Positions 1-6,590 of a stretch of 10,121 nt of DNA are shown piece after piece. Source of the stretch: Lachnospiraceae bacterium (GTDB taxonomy: Bacteria > Bacillota > Clostridia > Lachnospirales > Lachnospiraceae); NCBI GenBank assembly GCA_009774535.1, contig VSNY01000143.1, positions 1-10,121 on the forward strand. The letters are read 5' to 3'. The translations under genes were made by a program, and so were the position numbers. The notes beneath the pieces were generated by a model. The model was not told the origin of the DNA. It was given only the letters and a program-made list of their open reading frames with translations, and ran no database searches. Within the stretch, counting starts at the first letter, position 1, and the number at the start of each line of letters is the position of its first letter.

Positions 1-891
1 GGCATGACGCAGGTCATAAAAATGGATCAGCTCATATCCTGCCGGATAAAGCACACCCACCCTGCAGCCCGCAAACACTGCCAGGTCAAGCAGACCGCTG
101 CGAATCCCTATAACAGCCTGGTAGCTGTGCAGTTTTTCAAACATTTGATCCAGACTGTCCGACACGACTCTGACCCCGGGTAAGAACTGCTGTCCGTTTG
201 GCGCGTTCATTTCGACCTGGTACCGTTTTTGGGCCAGCCGTTTCGCCAATTCCCGGAAAAATGGCTTTGTATGCTGATCAGAAACAGCCTGTGCATATGG
301 ACATAAAAGAATCTTTCCGATACATGTAACATCTGCCCGCAGGTTCTTTTTTACCGGCACCGGCAATTGAAATCTGCTGCCGGGCTTTAGTTTTAAAACT
401 CCCTGGCAGATACAGTCTTTCAGATTCAGCTGCGGGTACTCTTTTGCATAGGAAAATCCCTGCACAAACCCGTTGGCCGGCTCCACGACCAGACAGTCAT
501 GGAAGCCCGCAAACAGCAGCTGTCCGGCCGCAGATCTGTTTGCAATACATAAGATCTGCAGCCATGTTTCGGAAACGGCACAGTACGAACGGCCTTTTTT
601 CGGATAACAGCCCGCAAGTCCGCGAAATTTCTCCAAGCTGACAACACGCAGCTTTTCCAGCCCGTATTCTGCCTGAAACGCATCCGCGTATCCCATCGTA
701 TATAAAAAATCTCCGATATGTCCGCAGATGATCAAATGATAAACGCCTTTTTTCTGTATGCGTACCTTATAATACAGGGCTGCCACAGGAAGAACAAACA
801 TCTGCTGCAGCACACTTTTTACCAGTATTTTTACAGGAAGCATCCTGTCAACGCCAACTTTGTCTATCGCCTGTATGTTCCGTTTTTTCAC
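1..891 (-). CDS. Putative GT9-like glycosyltransferase, 3' end outside window
   Basis: An uninterrupted reading frame of 297 codons runs from a GTG at 891 to the left edge, where it is still open. The GTG overlaps the stop of the preceding glycosyltransferase gene by 4 bp (GTGA) and has an AAGGG Shine-Dalgarno sequence 7 nt upstream, so translational coupling is likely. Near residues 57-61 the protein has a GHIGD motif, like the first nucleotide-binding loop of GT-B enzymes. Near residues 188-283 it has a strand-rich segment containing CPYA, then IGIRSGLLD and VGVLYP, which resembles the C-terminal donor-binding half of ADP-heptosyltransferase/GT9-like proteins. From its place at the end of a polysaccharide export operon I infer that it adds a sugar to the exported glycan. 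The donor and acceptor are unknown. The family call comes from motifs only. It could instead be an uncharacterised GT-B-fold protein of capsule or teichoic acid clusters. Confidence 0.7.
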   Translation of the reverse strand, partial: MKKRNIQAIDKVGVDRMLPVKILVKSVLQQMFVLPVAALYYKVRIQKKGVYHLIICGHIGDFLYTMGYADAFQAEYGLEKLRVVSLEKFRGLAGCYPKKGRSYCAVSETWLQILCIANRSAAGQLLFAGFHDCLVVEPANGFVQGFSYAKEYPQLNLKDCICQGVLKLKPGSRFQLPVPVKKNLRADVTCIGKILLCPYAQAVSDQHTKPFFRELAKRLAQKRYQVEMNAPNGQQFLPGVRVVSDSLDQMFEKLHSYQAVIGIRSGLLDLAVFAGCRVGVLYPAGYELIHFYDLRHA

Positions 892-2150
892 ATGATTACC
901 CTTTTCCTAATTGTACTGACGCCATTGGCCCAGCACAGCAGCCTTTCAAAATCCTGTTCCGTCCGATGGCAAAGCCCCATGCCAAGCAGCAGCCAATAGC
1001 GGCTCTTTAACCTGTGATACAGTTCCTGGTCAGCCCTGCGAAGCCTGCCTGTAAACGTCTGCGCTGCTTTTCTGCCACGCTTTTTATCGCTGCATCGTAA
1101 AAAAGCAGTTACATAATAATCCGATACGACAGATACCAGTTTACGGTAATAGTACTCCCTGCCCGCCCGCAGACACTTCCTGCTTTTATTTGCGGCAGTT
1201 ATGGACCAAATGACTTGTTCCATCTGGTGTATCCGCTTTTCCCGGTTCTGCGCGGAAACACTCTGCCCAGGATCTCCGATCCGGTAGACATACAGCTGTG
1301 TCCGGATCACGCACAGTCTTTTGGCGTGACTGCATGGGACGGTAAAGAAAAACGCATCATCATAAGAAACCCCTTCTGGCATCCGGTAAGACAGCTGTCT
1401 GTAAAACTCTGTCTGATAAATCAGCCCATGCAGGCAAAAGATCTGGCGAAACCGCTCCCATTCTCGAAGCAGCTGCTCCATATTCAGATACAGGACTTTT
1501 TTATCCGTCTCAAGGCCCGCCGGGATATGTACCAGCCGCGCATTTTCAAATCCACAGGCTCCTTTTTCCTTCACCTTCATCCTGCGGATTGATCTGCCTG
1601 TACATATCATTCTTTTTGTCCTGGCCGCTCTGCCTGCACATATATTTTTCTTTGTCCTGTTTGTGCTGCCTGTATATATCCTTTCCTTCGTCCTGGATGT
1701 GCTGCTGCCCGCACATATGCGTTCCTTCATCCGGCAGTCATTACTGCCAGCAGATATCCGGCACTGGTCATATCCGCAGGCGACTACCTGCGCATCTACA
1801 GTTTCTAACAGTTCTAACACTTCTTCCAGGCTGTCCGTATGCATCCAGTCATCCGCATCCAGCACTTTCAGATATCTTCCGCTGCACCGGGCGGCTCCCG
1901 CGTTTACTGCGGAGCCATGTCCCCCGTTTGGTTTTCGCACCAGCTGAAAACTTCCCGGATATTTCCGCCTGTACCAGTCTGCATACGCCGCGCTGCGGTC
2001 CAGCGAACCGTCGTCTACGACAATCACTTCCAGGCGCTCCATCTGCTCTTTCGGCAGGATAAGGGAACGCAGGCATTTTTGAATTGTTTTTTCCGCATTG
2101 TACATCGGTATAATAATTGACAGCTGCTTTACCGCTTCTTCTGTTTTCAT
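888..2150 (-). CDS. GT2-family glycosyltransferase with internal tandem repeat
   Basis: A 420-residue GT-A fold glycosyltransferase, presumably acting at the inner face of the membrane on a nucleotide-sugar donor for surface polysaccharide. The N-terminus reads LSIIIPMYNAEKTI, followed by VVDDGS (residues 44-49), KPNGGHGSAVNAG, and the metal-binding DADDW (98-102). A later SYDDAFF (262-268) fits the catalytic-acid region of the family. Residues 131-193 form a basic tandem repeat of 12-13 residues per unit, each starting I-C/Y/S-A/T-G. It falls between the DxD motif and the rest of the enzyme, where homologues normally have only a short connection. I chose the ATG at 2150, which follows the ATPase stop by 10 bp and has AAGGGTGA upstream. 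In-frame ATGs at 2171, 2177 and 2207 would overlap the ATPase gene and add residues before the first beta strand. The gene overlaps the next one by 4 bp. The family assignment is firm. The sugar specificity cannot be read from the sequence. Confidence 0.92.
   Translation of the reverse strand: MKTEEAVKQLSIIIPMYNAEKTIQKCLRSLILPKEQMERLEVIVVDDGSLDRSAAYADWYRRKYPGSFQLVRKPNGGHGSAVNAGAARCSGRYLKVLDADDWMHTDSLEEVLELLETVDAQVVACGYDQCRISAGSNDCRMKERICAGSSTSRTKERIYTGSTNRTKKNICAGRAARTKRMICTGRSIRRMKVKEKGACGFENARLVHIPAGLETDKKVLYLNMEQLLREWERFRQIFCLHGLIYQTEFYRQLSYRMPEGVSYDDAFFFTVPCSHAKRLCVIRTQLYVYRIGDPGQSVSAQNREKRIHQMEQVIWSITAANKSRKCLRAGREYYYRKLVSVVSDYYVTAFLRCSDKKRGRKAAQTFTGRLRRADQELYHRLKSRYWLLLGMGLCHRTEQDFERLLCWANGVSTIRKRVIM
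1560..1758 (-). repeat. In-frame 36/39-bp tandem repeat inside the GT2 gene
   Basis: Read on the plus strand, units begin CTGCC(T/C/A)G(C/T)A(C/T/G)ATAT at 1594, 1630, 1666, 1705 and 1744, giving spacings of 36, 36, 39 and 39 bp. A degenerate further unit lies at about 1560-1593. All spacings are multiples of three, so the reading frame is kept. The encoded units are about 12-13 residues, roughly I-C-A/T-G-S/R-x(2-4)-R-T/M-K-x-x, rich in Arg, Lys, Ser and Thr. The units have diverged by point substitutions and by a one-codon length difference, so the array is not newly formed. Confidence 0.88.
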
Positions 2151-2160
2151 GCTTATGCTT

Positions 2161-2919
2161 TCACCCTTCATCGCCATACTGGTCGCAGATTTCTTTTGCC
2201 GGCCCAAATGCCTTTACGCTTCCATGCTCCAGCCAGACTACTTTGTTGCACATCTTTCGGATCTGCTCCAATTCATGTGAGACAAACAGCACCGTCGTAC
2301 CGCCGCTCATCATCTCCAGCATCCGTTTCCTGCTCTTTTCCTGAAACCGGGCGTCTCCAACGGACAAAATCTCGTCCACAATCAGGATTTCCGGGCTGAC
2401 TGCCGTTGCAATCGCAAAAGCCAGGCGCATCACCATCCCGGAAGAATAATTGCGCAGCGGCACTTCTATAAATTCTTCCAACTCCGAAAACTCCAGGATT
2501 TCTTTGTACTTTTTTAACAGAAATTCTTCCGAATAGCCCAGAATCGCCCCGTTTAAATAAATATTTTCCCGCCCGGACAGATCGAAATCAAAACCGGAAC
2601 CAAGCTCCAGCATCGGCACAATATTTCCGTGACTGGCTACGCTGCCCGCCGTCGGCTTTAGAATGCCGGAAATCACTTTCAGCAGCGTACTTTTTCCGGC
2701 GCCGTTTCGGCCGATAATCCCCAGCACGTCCCCTTTGCGGATCTCAAATGTAACGTCCCGCAGCGCCCAGAACTGCGTATAACGGATTTTTTTGGTTACG
2801 GTCTGAATCACAAATTCCTTTAGCGTATTCACACGGTCGTTTGCCATCGAAAACTGAACGGAGACATGGTCAGCTTCAATGATGACCCGTTTCTGCGTCT
2901 GTTTTTTTGCCTGTTTCAT
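2161..2919 (-). CDS. Polysaccharide/teichoic acid ABC exporter, ATP-binding protein
   Basis: A 252-residue ATPase of the TagH/Wzt (RfbE) type, which powers export of lipid-linked polysaccharide or wall teichoic acid across the cytoplasmic membrane. Visible motifs are Walker A GRNGAGKST (about residues 73-81), the signature NYSSGM (about 157-162), Walker B ILIVDEIL (about 178-185) followed by SVGD as is usual in this subfamily, and the H-loop FVSHE. The segment LKEFVIQTVTKK before the Walker A region is typical of these exporters. There is no C-terminal carbohydrate-binding domain of the kind found in long Wzt proteins, so substrate recognition must lie elsewhere, possibly in the partner permease. 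The ATG at 2919 has AGGAG 6 nt upstream, and the permease stop codon TAG forms part of that site. The gap to the permease gene is 9 bp, so the two are clearly a pair. Confidence 0.95.
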   Translation of the reverse strand: MKQAKKQTQKRVIIEADHVSVQFSMANDRVNTLKEFVIQTVTKKIRYTQFWALRDVTFEIRKGDVLGIIGRNGAGKSTLLKVISGILKPTAGSVASHGNIVPMLELGSGFDFDLSGRENIYLNGAILGYSEEFLLKKYKEILEFSELEEFIEVPLRNYSSGMVMRLAFAIATAVSPEILIVDEILSVGDARFQEKSRKRMLEMMSGGTTVLFVSHELEQIRKMCNKVVWLEHGSVKAFGPAKEICDQYGDEG

Positions 2920-2928
2920 GTTCTGCTC

Positions 2929-4458
2929 CTAAATGTAAAAGATAAACCGGTCCTGCGACTTTTTAAATACCACAACGCCAATTATACAAAAAGCCGCCGA
3001 AAAAAGTGTACAGATCAAATATTCCCGCGGCTCCGGCGAGATCCCTTCCAGGATAATTTTGCGGAAAAACTGTATAAAATGATACATCGGATTGATCGCC
3101 AGCACGCCTTGAAAATTGTCCGGCAGGATCGACTCCGGGTAAAAAATCGGCGTCGAATACGTCAGCACCATACTAAATACATTCCAAATAAACTGCATAT
3201 CCCGGAAAAAAACCATCACCGCCGACAGCATAAATCCCAATCCGATGCAGAACACCAGCAAAAATACAAGGTCAAACGGAATCAGCAGCCATGCCTTTGT
3301 CGCCCGTACCCCGGTCGCCATACACATCAAAAACAGCGGCAGCAGGGAAATCAGCAGATTTACGCCTGTGGAAATTACTTTGGATACCGGATAAATATAT
3401 TTTGGAACATATACTTTTGTAATCAAAGCGGCATTTCCGGTAATGGCATACAAGCTGATATTCGTAGACTCATTAAAAAAATTAAACAGCACAATTCCTG
3501 CCAGCAGATACACCGGATAGTTTTCAATATCCGCTTTAAAAATCGTGGAAAATACAAAGTACTGTACCGACATCATCAAAAGCGGATTGACAAAACTCCA
3601 CAAAGCTCCCAGCACCGACCGCTTGTATTTAATCTTAAAATCCCTGGCCGTTAACTGCTTGATCAAAAACCGGTATTTATCCAGCAGCATAGCCGCCATA
3701 ATGATCGGATGCTTCCTGCCCAGACGATATTGACGGATCAAATACAGGCAGTACGCAAACAGCGCAGCCCCCGCCGGAATTACGATCTGCCAGTAATGCG
3801 GACCCGTCCAGACCTGATCCGTACCATGCGTATCCAGGCAAAGCACACCCGGCACAGCCTCTCCGCCGCTGTACATCTGCATCTGTTTGATCTGTGCCGT
3901 CGAATTGTACCAGACGCCCACCGCACTGCCTGCCGCACCGTCTTCGGAAGACAATTCCACCGCCAGCATATGCCCGCGCAGCTGTTTCAGACACACAGGC
4001 AGCTGCTGTACAACCGCCTGACCTTCCGTCAGCTGCGACATATCCACACGATTTTCATAAAGCTGCTGCCCAGTCGTATCATCTATCAGCCTTACAAGCA
4101 GCTGCCCGGCGTTTGCCCGCTGGAAAGTCGCTGCATAAAACTGAAAGCTTTCCATTGTATCCATCTCGCAGCGAAACGTCTGGCGCAGCGTATACCCTGC
4201 CGCAAATTCTGCCGACGCATAATCCCACTGCACACTTTTTATTTCTTTTCGCGCCGTTCGCTCATAAAGCTGTGTCCCCGCCGCAAAATACAATAATCCG
4301 GCCAAAAGAAAATACAAAACCACTGCAAGGATACAGCCCTGGTCAAATCGGATTTTCTTTTTCTGTCTGTTATCGTTCTTATTGTTCTGATCCATCGCCT
4401 TTCCCATGCTCCTGTTCCCTGTCTGCAGGTTGCCTCCTGTTCCTTCATCTGCCGCCAT
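2929..4458 (-). CDS. ABC-2 polysaccharide export permease with extra N-terminal extracytoplasmic domain
   Basis: A 509-residue membrane protein, about twice the usual 260-280 residues of TagG/Wzm permeases. Order: a cytoplasmic leader with a basic patch (about residues 33-37), a membrane segment (about 41-60), a soluble strand-rich domain (about 61-222) predicted outside the membrane, a second membrane segment (about 223-241), then a complete ABC-2 permease from about 255. The permease part starts with the typical amphipathic region LTARDFKIKYKRSVLGALWS and has about six further hydrophobic segments, with the conserved SVLGALWSFVNPLL and YSTPIFYPESILP motifs. It pairs with the ATPase encoded immediately downstream. 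The extra domain may bind glycan or help release it; this is inference. The start is uncertain: ATG 4458 overlaps the upstream gene by 14 bp with only a weak ribosome binding site. ATGs at 4407 and 4395 follow AGGAG or GGGAAAGG stretches and would remove 17 or 21 residues without touching any membrane segment. Confidence 0.9.
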   Translation of the reverse strand: MAADEGTGGNLQTGNRSMGKAMDQNNKNDNRQKKKIRFDQGCILAVVLYFLLAGLLYFAAGTQLYERTARKEIKSVQWDYASAEFAAGYTLRQTFRCEMDTMESFQFYAATFQRANAGQLLVRLIDDTTGQQLYENRVDMSQLTEGQAVVQQLPVCLKQLRGHMLAVELSSEDGAAGSAVGVWYNSTAQIKQMQMYSGGEAVPGVLCLDTHGTDQVWTGPHYWQIVIPAGAALFAYCLYLIRQYRLGRKHPIIMAAMLLDKYRFLIKQLTARDFKIKYKRSVLGALWSFVNPLLMMSVQYFVFSTIFKADIENYPVYLLAGIVLFNFFNESTNISLYAITGNAALITKVYVPKYIYPVSKVISTGVNLLISLLPLFLMCMATGVRATKAWLLIPFDLVFLLVFCIGLGFMLSAVMVFFRDMQFIWNVFSMVLTYSTPIFYPESILPDNFQGVLAINPMYHFIQFFRKIILEGISPEPREYLICTLFSAAFCIIGVVVFKKSQDRFIFYI

Positions 4459-5797
4459 GCCCTGTAACTGCCATGCCTGTATAGATTTCTTTCATTTTCT
4501 TTTGTACCCTGTCCCGGCCAAAGTTTTTGATTCTGCGTTCGTTATACGTTCCGCAAGCCTGCCGCAGCGATTTCTGATCCGCCAGCATTTTTAAAGCCTG
4601 CAAAAGCTGCTCCGGCTGCTTTAAGGAGAACCGGAACCCGCCTGGTACCTGACAAAGCGCCTGCTGACGGGATTTACCCAAAGACGTACCTATAGGCGTA
4701 TCCAAAGATGTTCCCATAGACATTCCCATAGAAGTTTTCCGGCATCTGCTATTCTGATTCAAAAGCTCCCTGCATCCACGTATCTCCGACGCCACACACG
4801 GCAGTCCCGCGGCCATCGCTTCCATCAACGCTACCGGCATCCCTTCCCGGAAAGACGGAAATACAAAAATATCCGCATTCCAATAAATCCAGCGCAAATC
4901 TTCCACAAACCCAGGCATCCGTACACGCTCCCTGACCCCCAGGCTGTCCGCGTACCGCAGCAGTTCCTCCCGCAGCTCACCCTGCCCGCAGATCAGATAA
5001 TACACATCTCTGTCCGCCATAGCTGGCAGCGCATCGATCACCATCCGATGATTCTTTCCTTTGTTTAATTCTCCTACCGACAACAATACAATGGCATCTT
5101 CCGGAATTCGTAATTTGCTGCAGAATGCCTGATCCTTGCCGCGCAGTTCCAGCCTTTGTTCACCGCATTTGCAGAGGACTTCTTTTTCCGAAATCCCGTC
5201 TGCGGCCCCTGTACGCTGATAGTTCTCTAAATCGATCCCGATTCCCGGAATCCGGCAGACTTTACCTGCATGGAAATACCGCTTTGCAAGCATTGCATCC
5301 TCCCGATTTACAGTCACCAGTACATCCGTCCAGCGGGAAAGCCACTTTTCTGCCGGGTAATACAATAACCAGTTTCGCAGCGGCGCACCCTGATAAAAAT
5401 GAAATCCATGCGCCGTATAGATCACCGGAACTTTCGCTTCATGCGCCGCGATCCTTGCCAGTACACCGCCAATCGGCGAATGGCAGTGCATAAATGCGAA
5501 CGGATATCGCCGCAGCAATCTCCGGATCTGAGAAAAAGCCTTTAAGCAGTTTCCAAACGGCCGGATGCTTCGCGGACAATCCCACTGGTGCCAGATCATC
5601 CCCCGCTCGCGGAAGAACTGCAGGAGTGTTTGTATCTGCCCGCTGCTGCATGTATTTCCTTCTTTAAAATTACAAGCTACATGCACCTCATATCCAAGTT
5701 CCTGCAGCAAGATCAGATTTTCCCTATTAAACTGCAGGATCATGGAAGCCACGGAAGCCGCCATCAGGACGCTGCGGCGCGGCGCTCTATGCTTCAT
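4445..5797 (-). CDS. GT4-family glycosyltransferase (GT-B fold)
   Basis: A 450-residue retaining glycosyltransferase of the GT4 type. The N-terminal half has VLMAASVASMILQFN, LLQELGYEVHVACNFKEG (residues 30-47), MHCHSPIGGVLAR (103-115) and YTAHGFHFYQGAP (127-139). These match a group of Firmicute capsule and exopolysaccharide glycosyltransferases. The C-terminal half has VGELNKGKNH (241-250), ICGQGE and the E-x7-E motif E318/E326 in FPSFREGMPVALMEAMAAGLPCVAS, which binds the sugar nucleotide. Two inserts look unusual: residues about 197-228 between the two domains, and a low-complexity S/T-M/L/I-G/D-T/M repeat at about 355-375. The ATG at 5797 overlaps the end of the regulator gene by 11 bp and has no good Shine-Dalgarno sequence, so translation probably depends on coupling to the regulator. 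It likely performs an early transfer in assembly of the exported glycan. The sugar is not predictable. Confidence 0.92.
   Translation of the reverse strand: MKHRAPRRSVLMAASVASMILQFNRENLILLQELGYEVHVACNFKEGNTCSSGQIQTLLQFFRERGMIWHQWDCPRSIRPFGNCLKAFSQIRRLLRRYPFAFMHCHSPIGGVLARIAAHEAKVPVIYTAHGFHFYQGAPLRNWLLYYPAEKWLSRWTDVLVTVNREDAMLAKRYFHAGKVCRIPGIGIDLENYQRTGAADGISEKEVLCKCGEQRLELRGKDQAFCSKLRIPEDAIVLLSVGELNKGKNHRMVIDALPAMADRDVYYLICGQGELREELLRYADSLGVRERVRMPGFVEDLRWIYWNADIFVFPSFREGMPVALMEAMAAGLPCVASEIRGCRELLNQNSRCRKTSMGMSMGTSLDTPIGTSLGKSRQQALCQVPGGFRFSLKQPEQLLQALKMLADQKSLRQACGTYNERRIKNFGRDRVQKKMKEIYTGMAVTGHGGR
4673..4732 (-). repeat. In-frame 12-bp tandem repeat, five units, in the GT4 gene
   Basis: Five contiguous 12-bp units lie at 4673-4684, 4685-4696, 4697-4708, 4709-4720 and 4721-4732 (plus-strand forms such as TGTTCCCATAGA and CATTCCCATAGA). 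Each encodes a four-residue unit, S/P-M/L/I-G/D-M/T/K, giving low-complexity protein shortly after the conserved E-x7-E motif. Neighbouring units differ at a few positions. The unit length is divisible by four codons, so gain or loss of units would change protein length without a frameshift. Confidence 0.85.
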
Positions 5798-6131
5798 TCA
5801 TAATCTCAGCTACCGACTTCATAATCCTGACATACATCGAATAGCTGTCATCCACTTTCCCGCCTGTTTTTTTATCCGCCGGATTCCACATATTCAGCAC
5901 CGCATCTGACGGATGCGCCACGCCCCAGAGCAGCTCATCCGCCCCTGCGTCCAGCACACTGCAGATACTGACAAATGTCTCCAGGCTCATAATCCTGGTA
6001 CCGCGTTCAATATGTCCCAGAAACGACATACTAATGCCGCATTTTTTAGCAAGTTCGTCCTGCGACCACCCTTTCGCTTTACGCACCTGCCGAATCCGCT
6101 TGCCCATCCTGCCATAATCCAATTCGTTCAT
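5787..6131 (-). CDS. XRE-family helix-turn-helix regulator
   Basis: A 114-residue DNA-binding protein with an N-terminal lambda-repressor-like HTH (about residues 8-63; GKRIRQVRKAKGWSQDELA, then CGISMSFLGHIERG and LETFVSICSVLD). A short C-terminal tail of about 50 residues shows no recognisable effector domain. The start at 6131 has GGAGG 5 nt upstream. The in-frame ATG at 6143 contains that Shine-Dalgarno sequence within its own first codons and is therefore less likely. It is the first gene of the polysaccharide operon and overlaps the glycosyltransferase gene by 11 bp. A near-palindromic site at the predicted transcription start suggests it represses its own operon, which is inference. Proteins of this class usually bind as dimers to palindromes. 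Confidence 0.88.
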   Translation of the reverse strand: MNELDYGRMGKRIRQVRKAKGWSQDELAKKCGISMSFLGHIERGTRIMSLETFVSICSVLDAGADELLWGVAHPSDAVLNMWNPADKKTGGKVDDSYSMYVRIMKSVAEIMNEA

Positions 6132-6197
6132 AACGCCCTCCATTCCGTCACCATACCGACCTGCCTGAACTGTTACGAAACAACTTCAAGTACATAC

Positions 6198-6222
6198 ATA
6201 ACATTTTATTAGAAATTGTTGC
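6198..6222. promoter_or_regulatory. Candidate operator A (near-palindrome) at the xre operon start
   Basis: A 25-bp near-palindrome with outer elements ATAACA and TTGTT and an A/T-rich centre; 8 of 12 positions are symmetric. It covers about +2 to +26 relative to the predicted start of the minus-strand promoter, a position where a bound protein would block transcription. Its inverted sequence recurs at 6486-6510 with 21 of 25 positions identical, including 15 consecutive bases. I infer that the XRE protein encoded just downstream binds here. Confidence 0.55.
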
Positions 6223-6230
6223 CTTTAAGT

Positions 6231-6259
6231 ATTCTATACCAATTCCTGTTTTTTTGCAA
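6231..6259 (-). promoter_or_regulatory. Predicted sigma-A-type promoter of the xre/polysaccharide operon
   Basis: On the minus strand there is a -35 element TTGCAA (6259-6254), a 17-bp spacer and a -10 element TAGAAT (6236-6231). Transcription would start near 6224, leaving an untranslated leader of about 93 nt before the regulator start codon at 6131. It is the best-placed promoter for the whole operon, because no other gap longer than 10 bp exists downstream within the window. Confidence 0.6.
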
Positions 6260-6284
6260 CAGAAACAAAAAAATTGTCTATAAT
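6254..6284 (+). promoter_or_regulatory. Possible divergent plus-strand promoter
   Basis: TTGCAA (6254-6259) is its own reverse complement and could serve as the -35 box in both directions. On the plus strand it is followed after 19 bp by a perfect TATAAT (6279-6284). The spacer is longer than ideal, so this is tentative. A start near 6291 would lie at the foot of a small hairpin formed by TACCAG and CTGGTA (6285-6305). Confidence 0.35.
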
Positions 6285-6485
6285 TACCAGTTTAGCTTGC
6301 TGGTATCCTTTGGTTATTTATTAAAAATTCATAAAAAATCACGAATCAAATTAGAAAAATAAAAAGATTGAACTTTTAGAAAGACCGACGCAAAGGTTTC
6401 TTTTTTTCGGACGCCTTTGGGCGGTATTTCTGTTTTTTCCCTTATTTTAAGCGGGTTTTAGAGCAAAGAACTGTGTCTGTGATAC

Positions 6486-6510
6486 ATAACAATTTCTAAT
6501 AATTTGTTAT
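6486..6510. promoter_or_regulatory. Candidate operator B, inverted copy of operator A
   Basis: A 25-bp near-palindrome with perfect 7-bp outer arms ATAACAA / TTGTTAT; 10 of 12 positions are symmetric. It is the more symmetric of the two sites. On the minus strand it matches operator A at 21 of 25 positions. The centres of the two sites are 288 bp apart. No good promoter is visible next to it, so it may be an auxiliary site for looping or may control transcription of the plus-strand RNA in which it lies. Confidence 0.5.
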
Positions 6511-6559
6511 CTTTTTGCCAGGATTTGATTCCCTTATTATCAAACTTCGCAGCTTCAAG

Positions 6560-6589
6560 CCGCATCCGCGCGACCGGATGCGGTTTTTT
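6560..6589 (+). terminator. Intrinsic terminator, plus strand
   Basis: A perfect 9-bp stem (CCGCATCCG at 6560-6568, CGGATGCGG at 6575-6583) with a 6-nt loop is followed by six T on the plus strand. On the minus strand no T-run follows the stem, so it acts on plus-strand transcription. No plus-strand gene precedes it in the window, which is the main hint that a plus-strand RNA is made here. Confidence 0.75.
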
Positions 6590-6590
6590 G

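Larger units (their letters stand above)
6286..6589 (+). ncRNA. Possible non-coding RNA in the divergent intergenic region
   Basis: Between the possible plus-strand promoter and the plus-strand terminator lie about 300 nt with no plausible start codon or coding frame. Several segments could pair: TACCAG with CTGGTA at the 5' end, and CAAAGG (6391-6396) with either CCTTTGG at 6307-6313 or CCTTTGG at 6414-6420, which would be mutually exclusive folds. No known RNA family is recognised. The stretch could equally be A/T-rich spacer with an isolated terminator. Confidence 0.3.

Noticed and set aside
1594..1758. Tandem repeat considered as a CRISPR array
   Set aside because: The units are contiguous with no unique spacers, have unequal divergence, and keep an open reading frame.
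1589..2062. Plus-strand open frames across the GT2 repeat region
   Set aside because: They arise from the repeat and codon bias of the opposite strand; the minus-strand frame has clear GT2 catalytic motifs on both sides.
2151..2207. Longer N-terminus for the GT2 protein starting at 2207
   Set aside because: It would overlap the ATPase gene by 47 bp and adds residues before the first beta strand; the ATG at 2150 lies just after the ATPase stop with a Shine-Dalgarno-like AAGGGTGA.
2866..3654. A 262-codon plus-strand open frame antisense to the permease and ATPase genes
   Set aside because: It lies opposite two well-supported conserved genes, its composition (rich in His, Gln, Arg and Lys) is typical of an antisense shadow, and no family motif is visible.
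6427..6460. Second plus-strand terminator-like hairpin (CCC/GGG with TTTT)
   Set aside because: The stem is only six pairs with a bulge, too weak to call.
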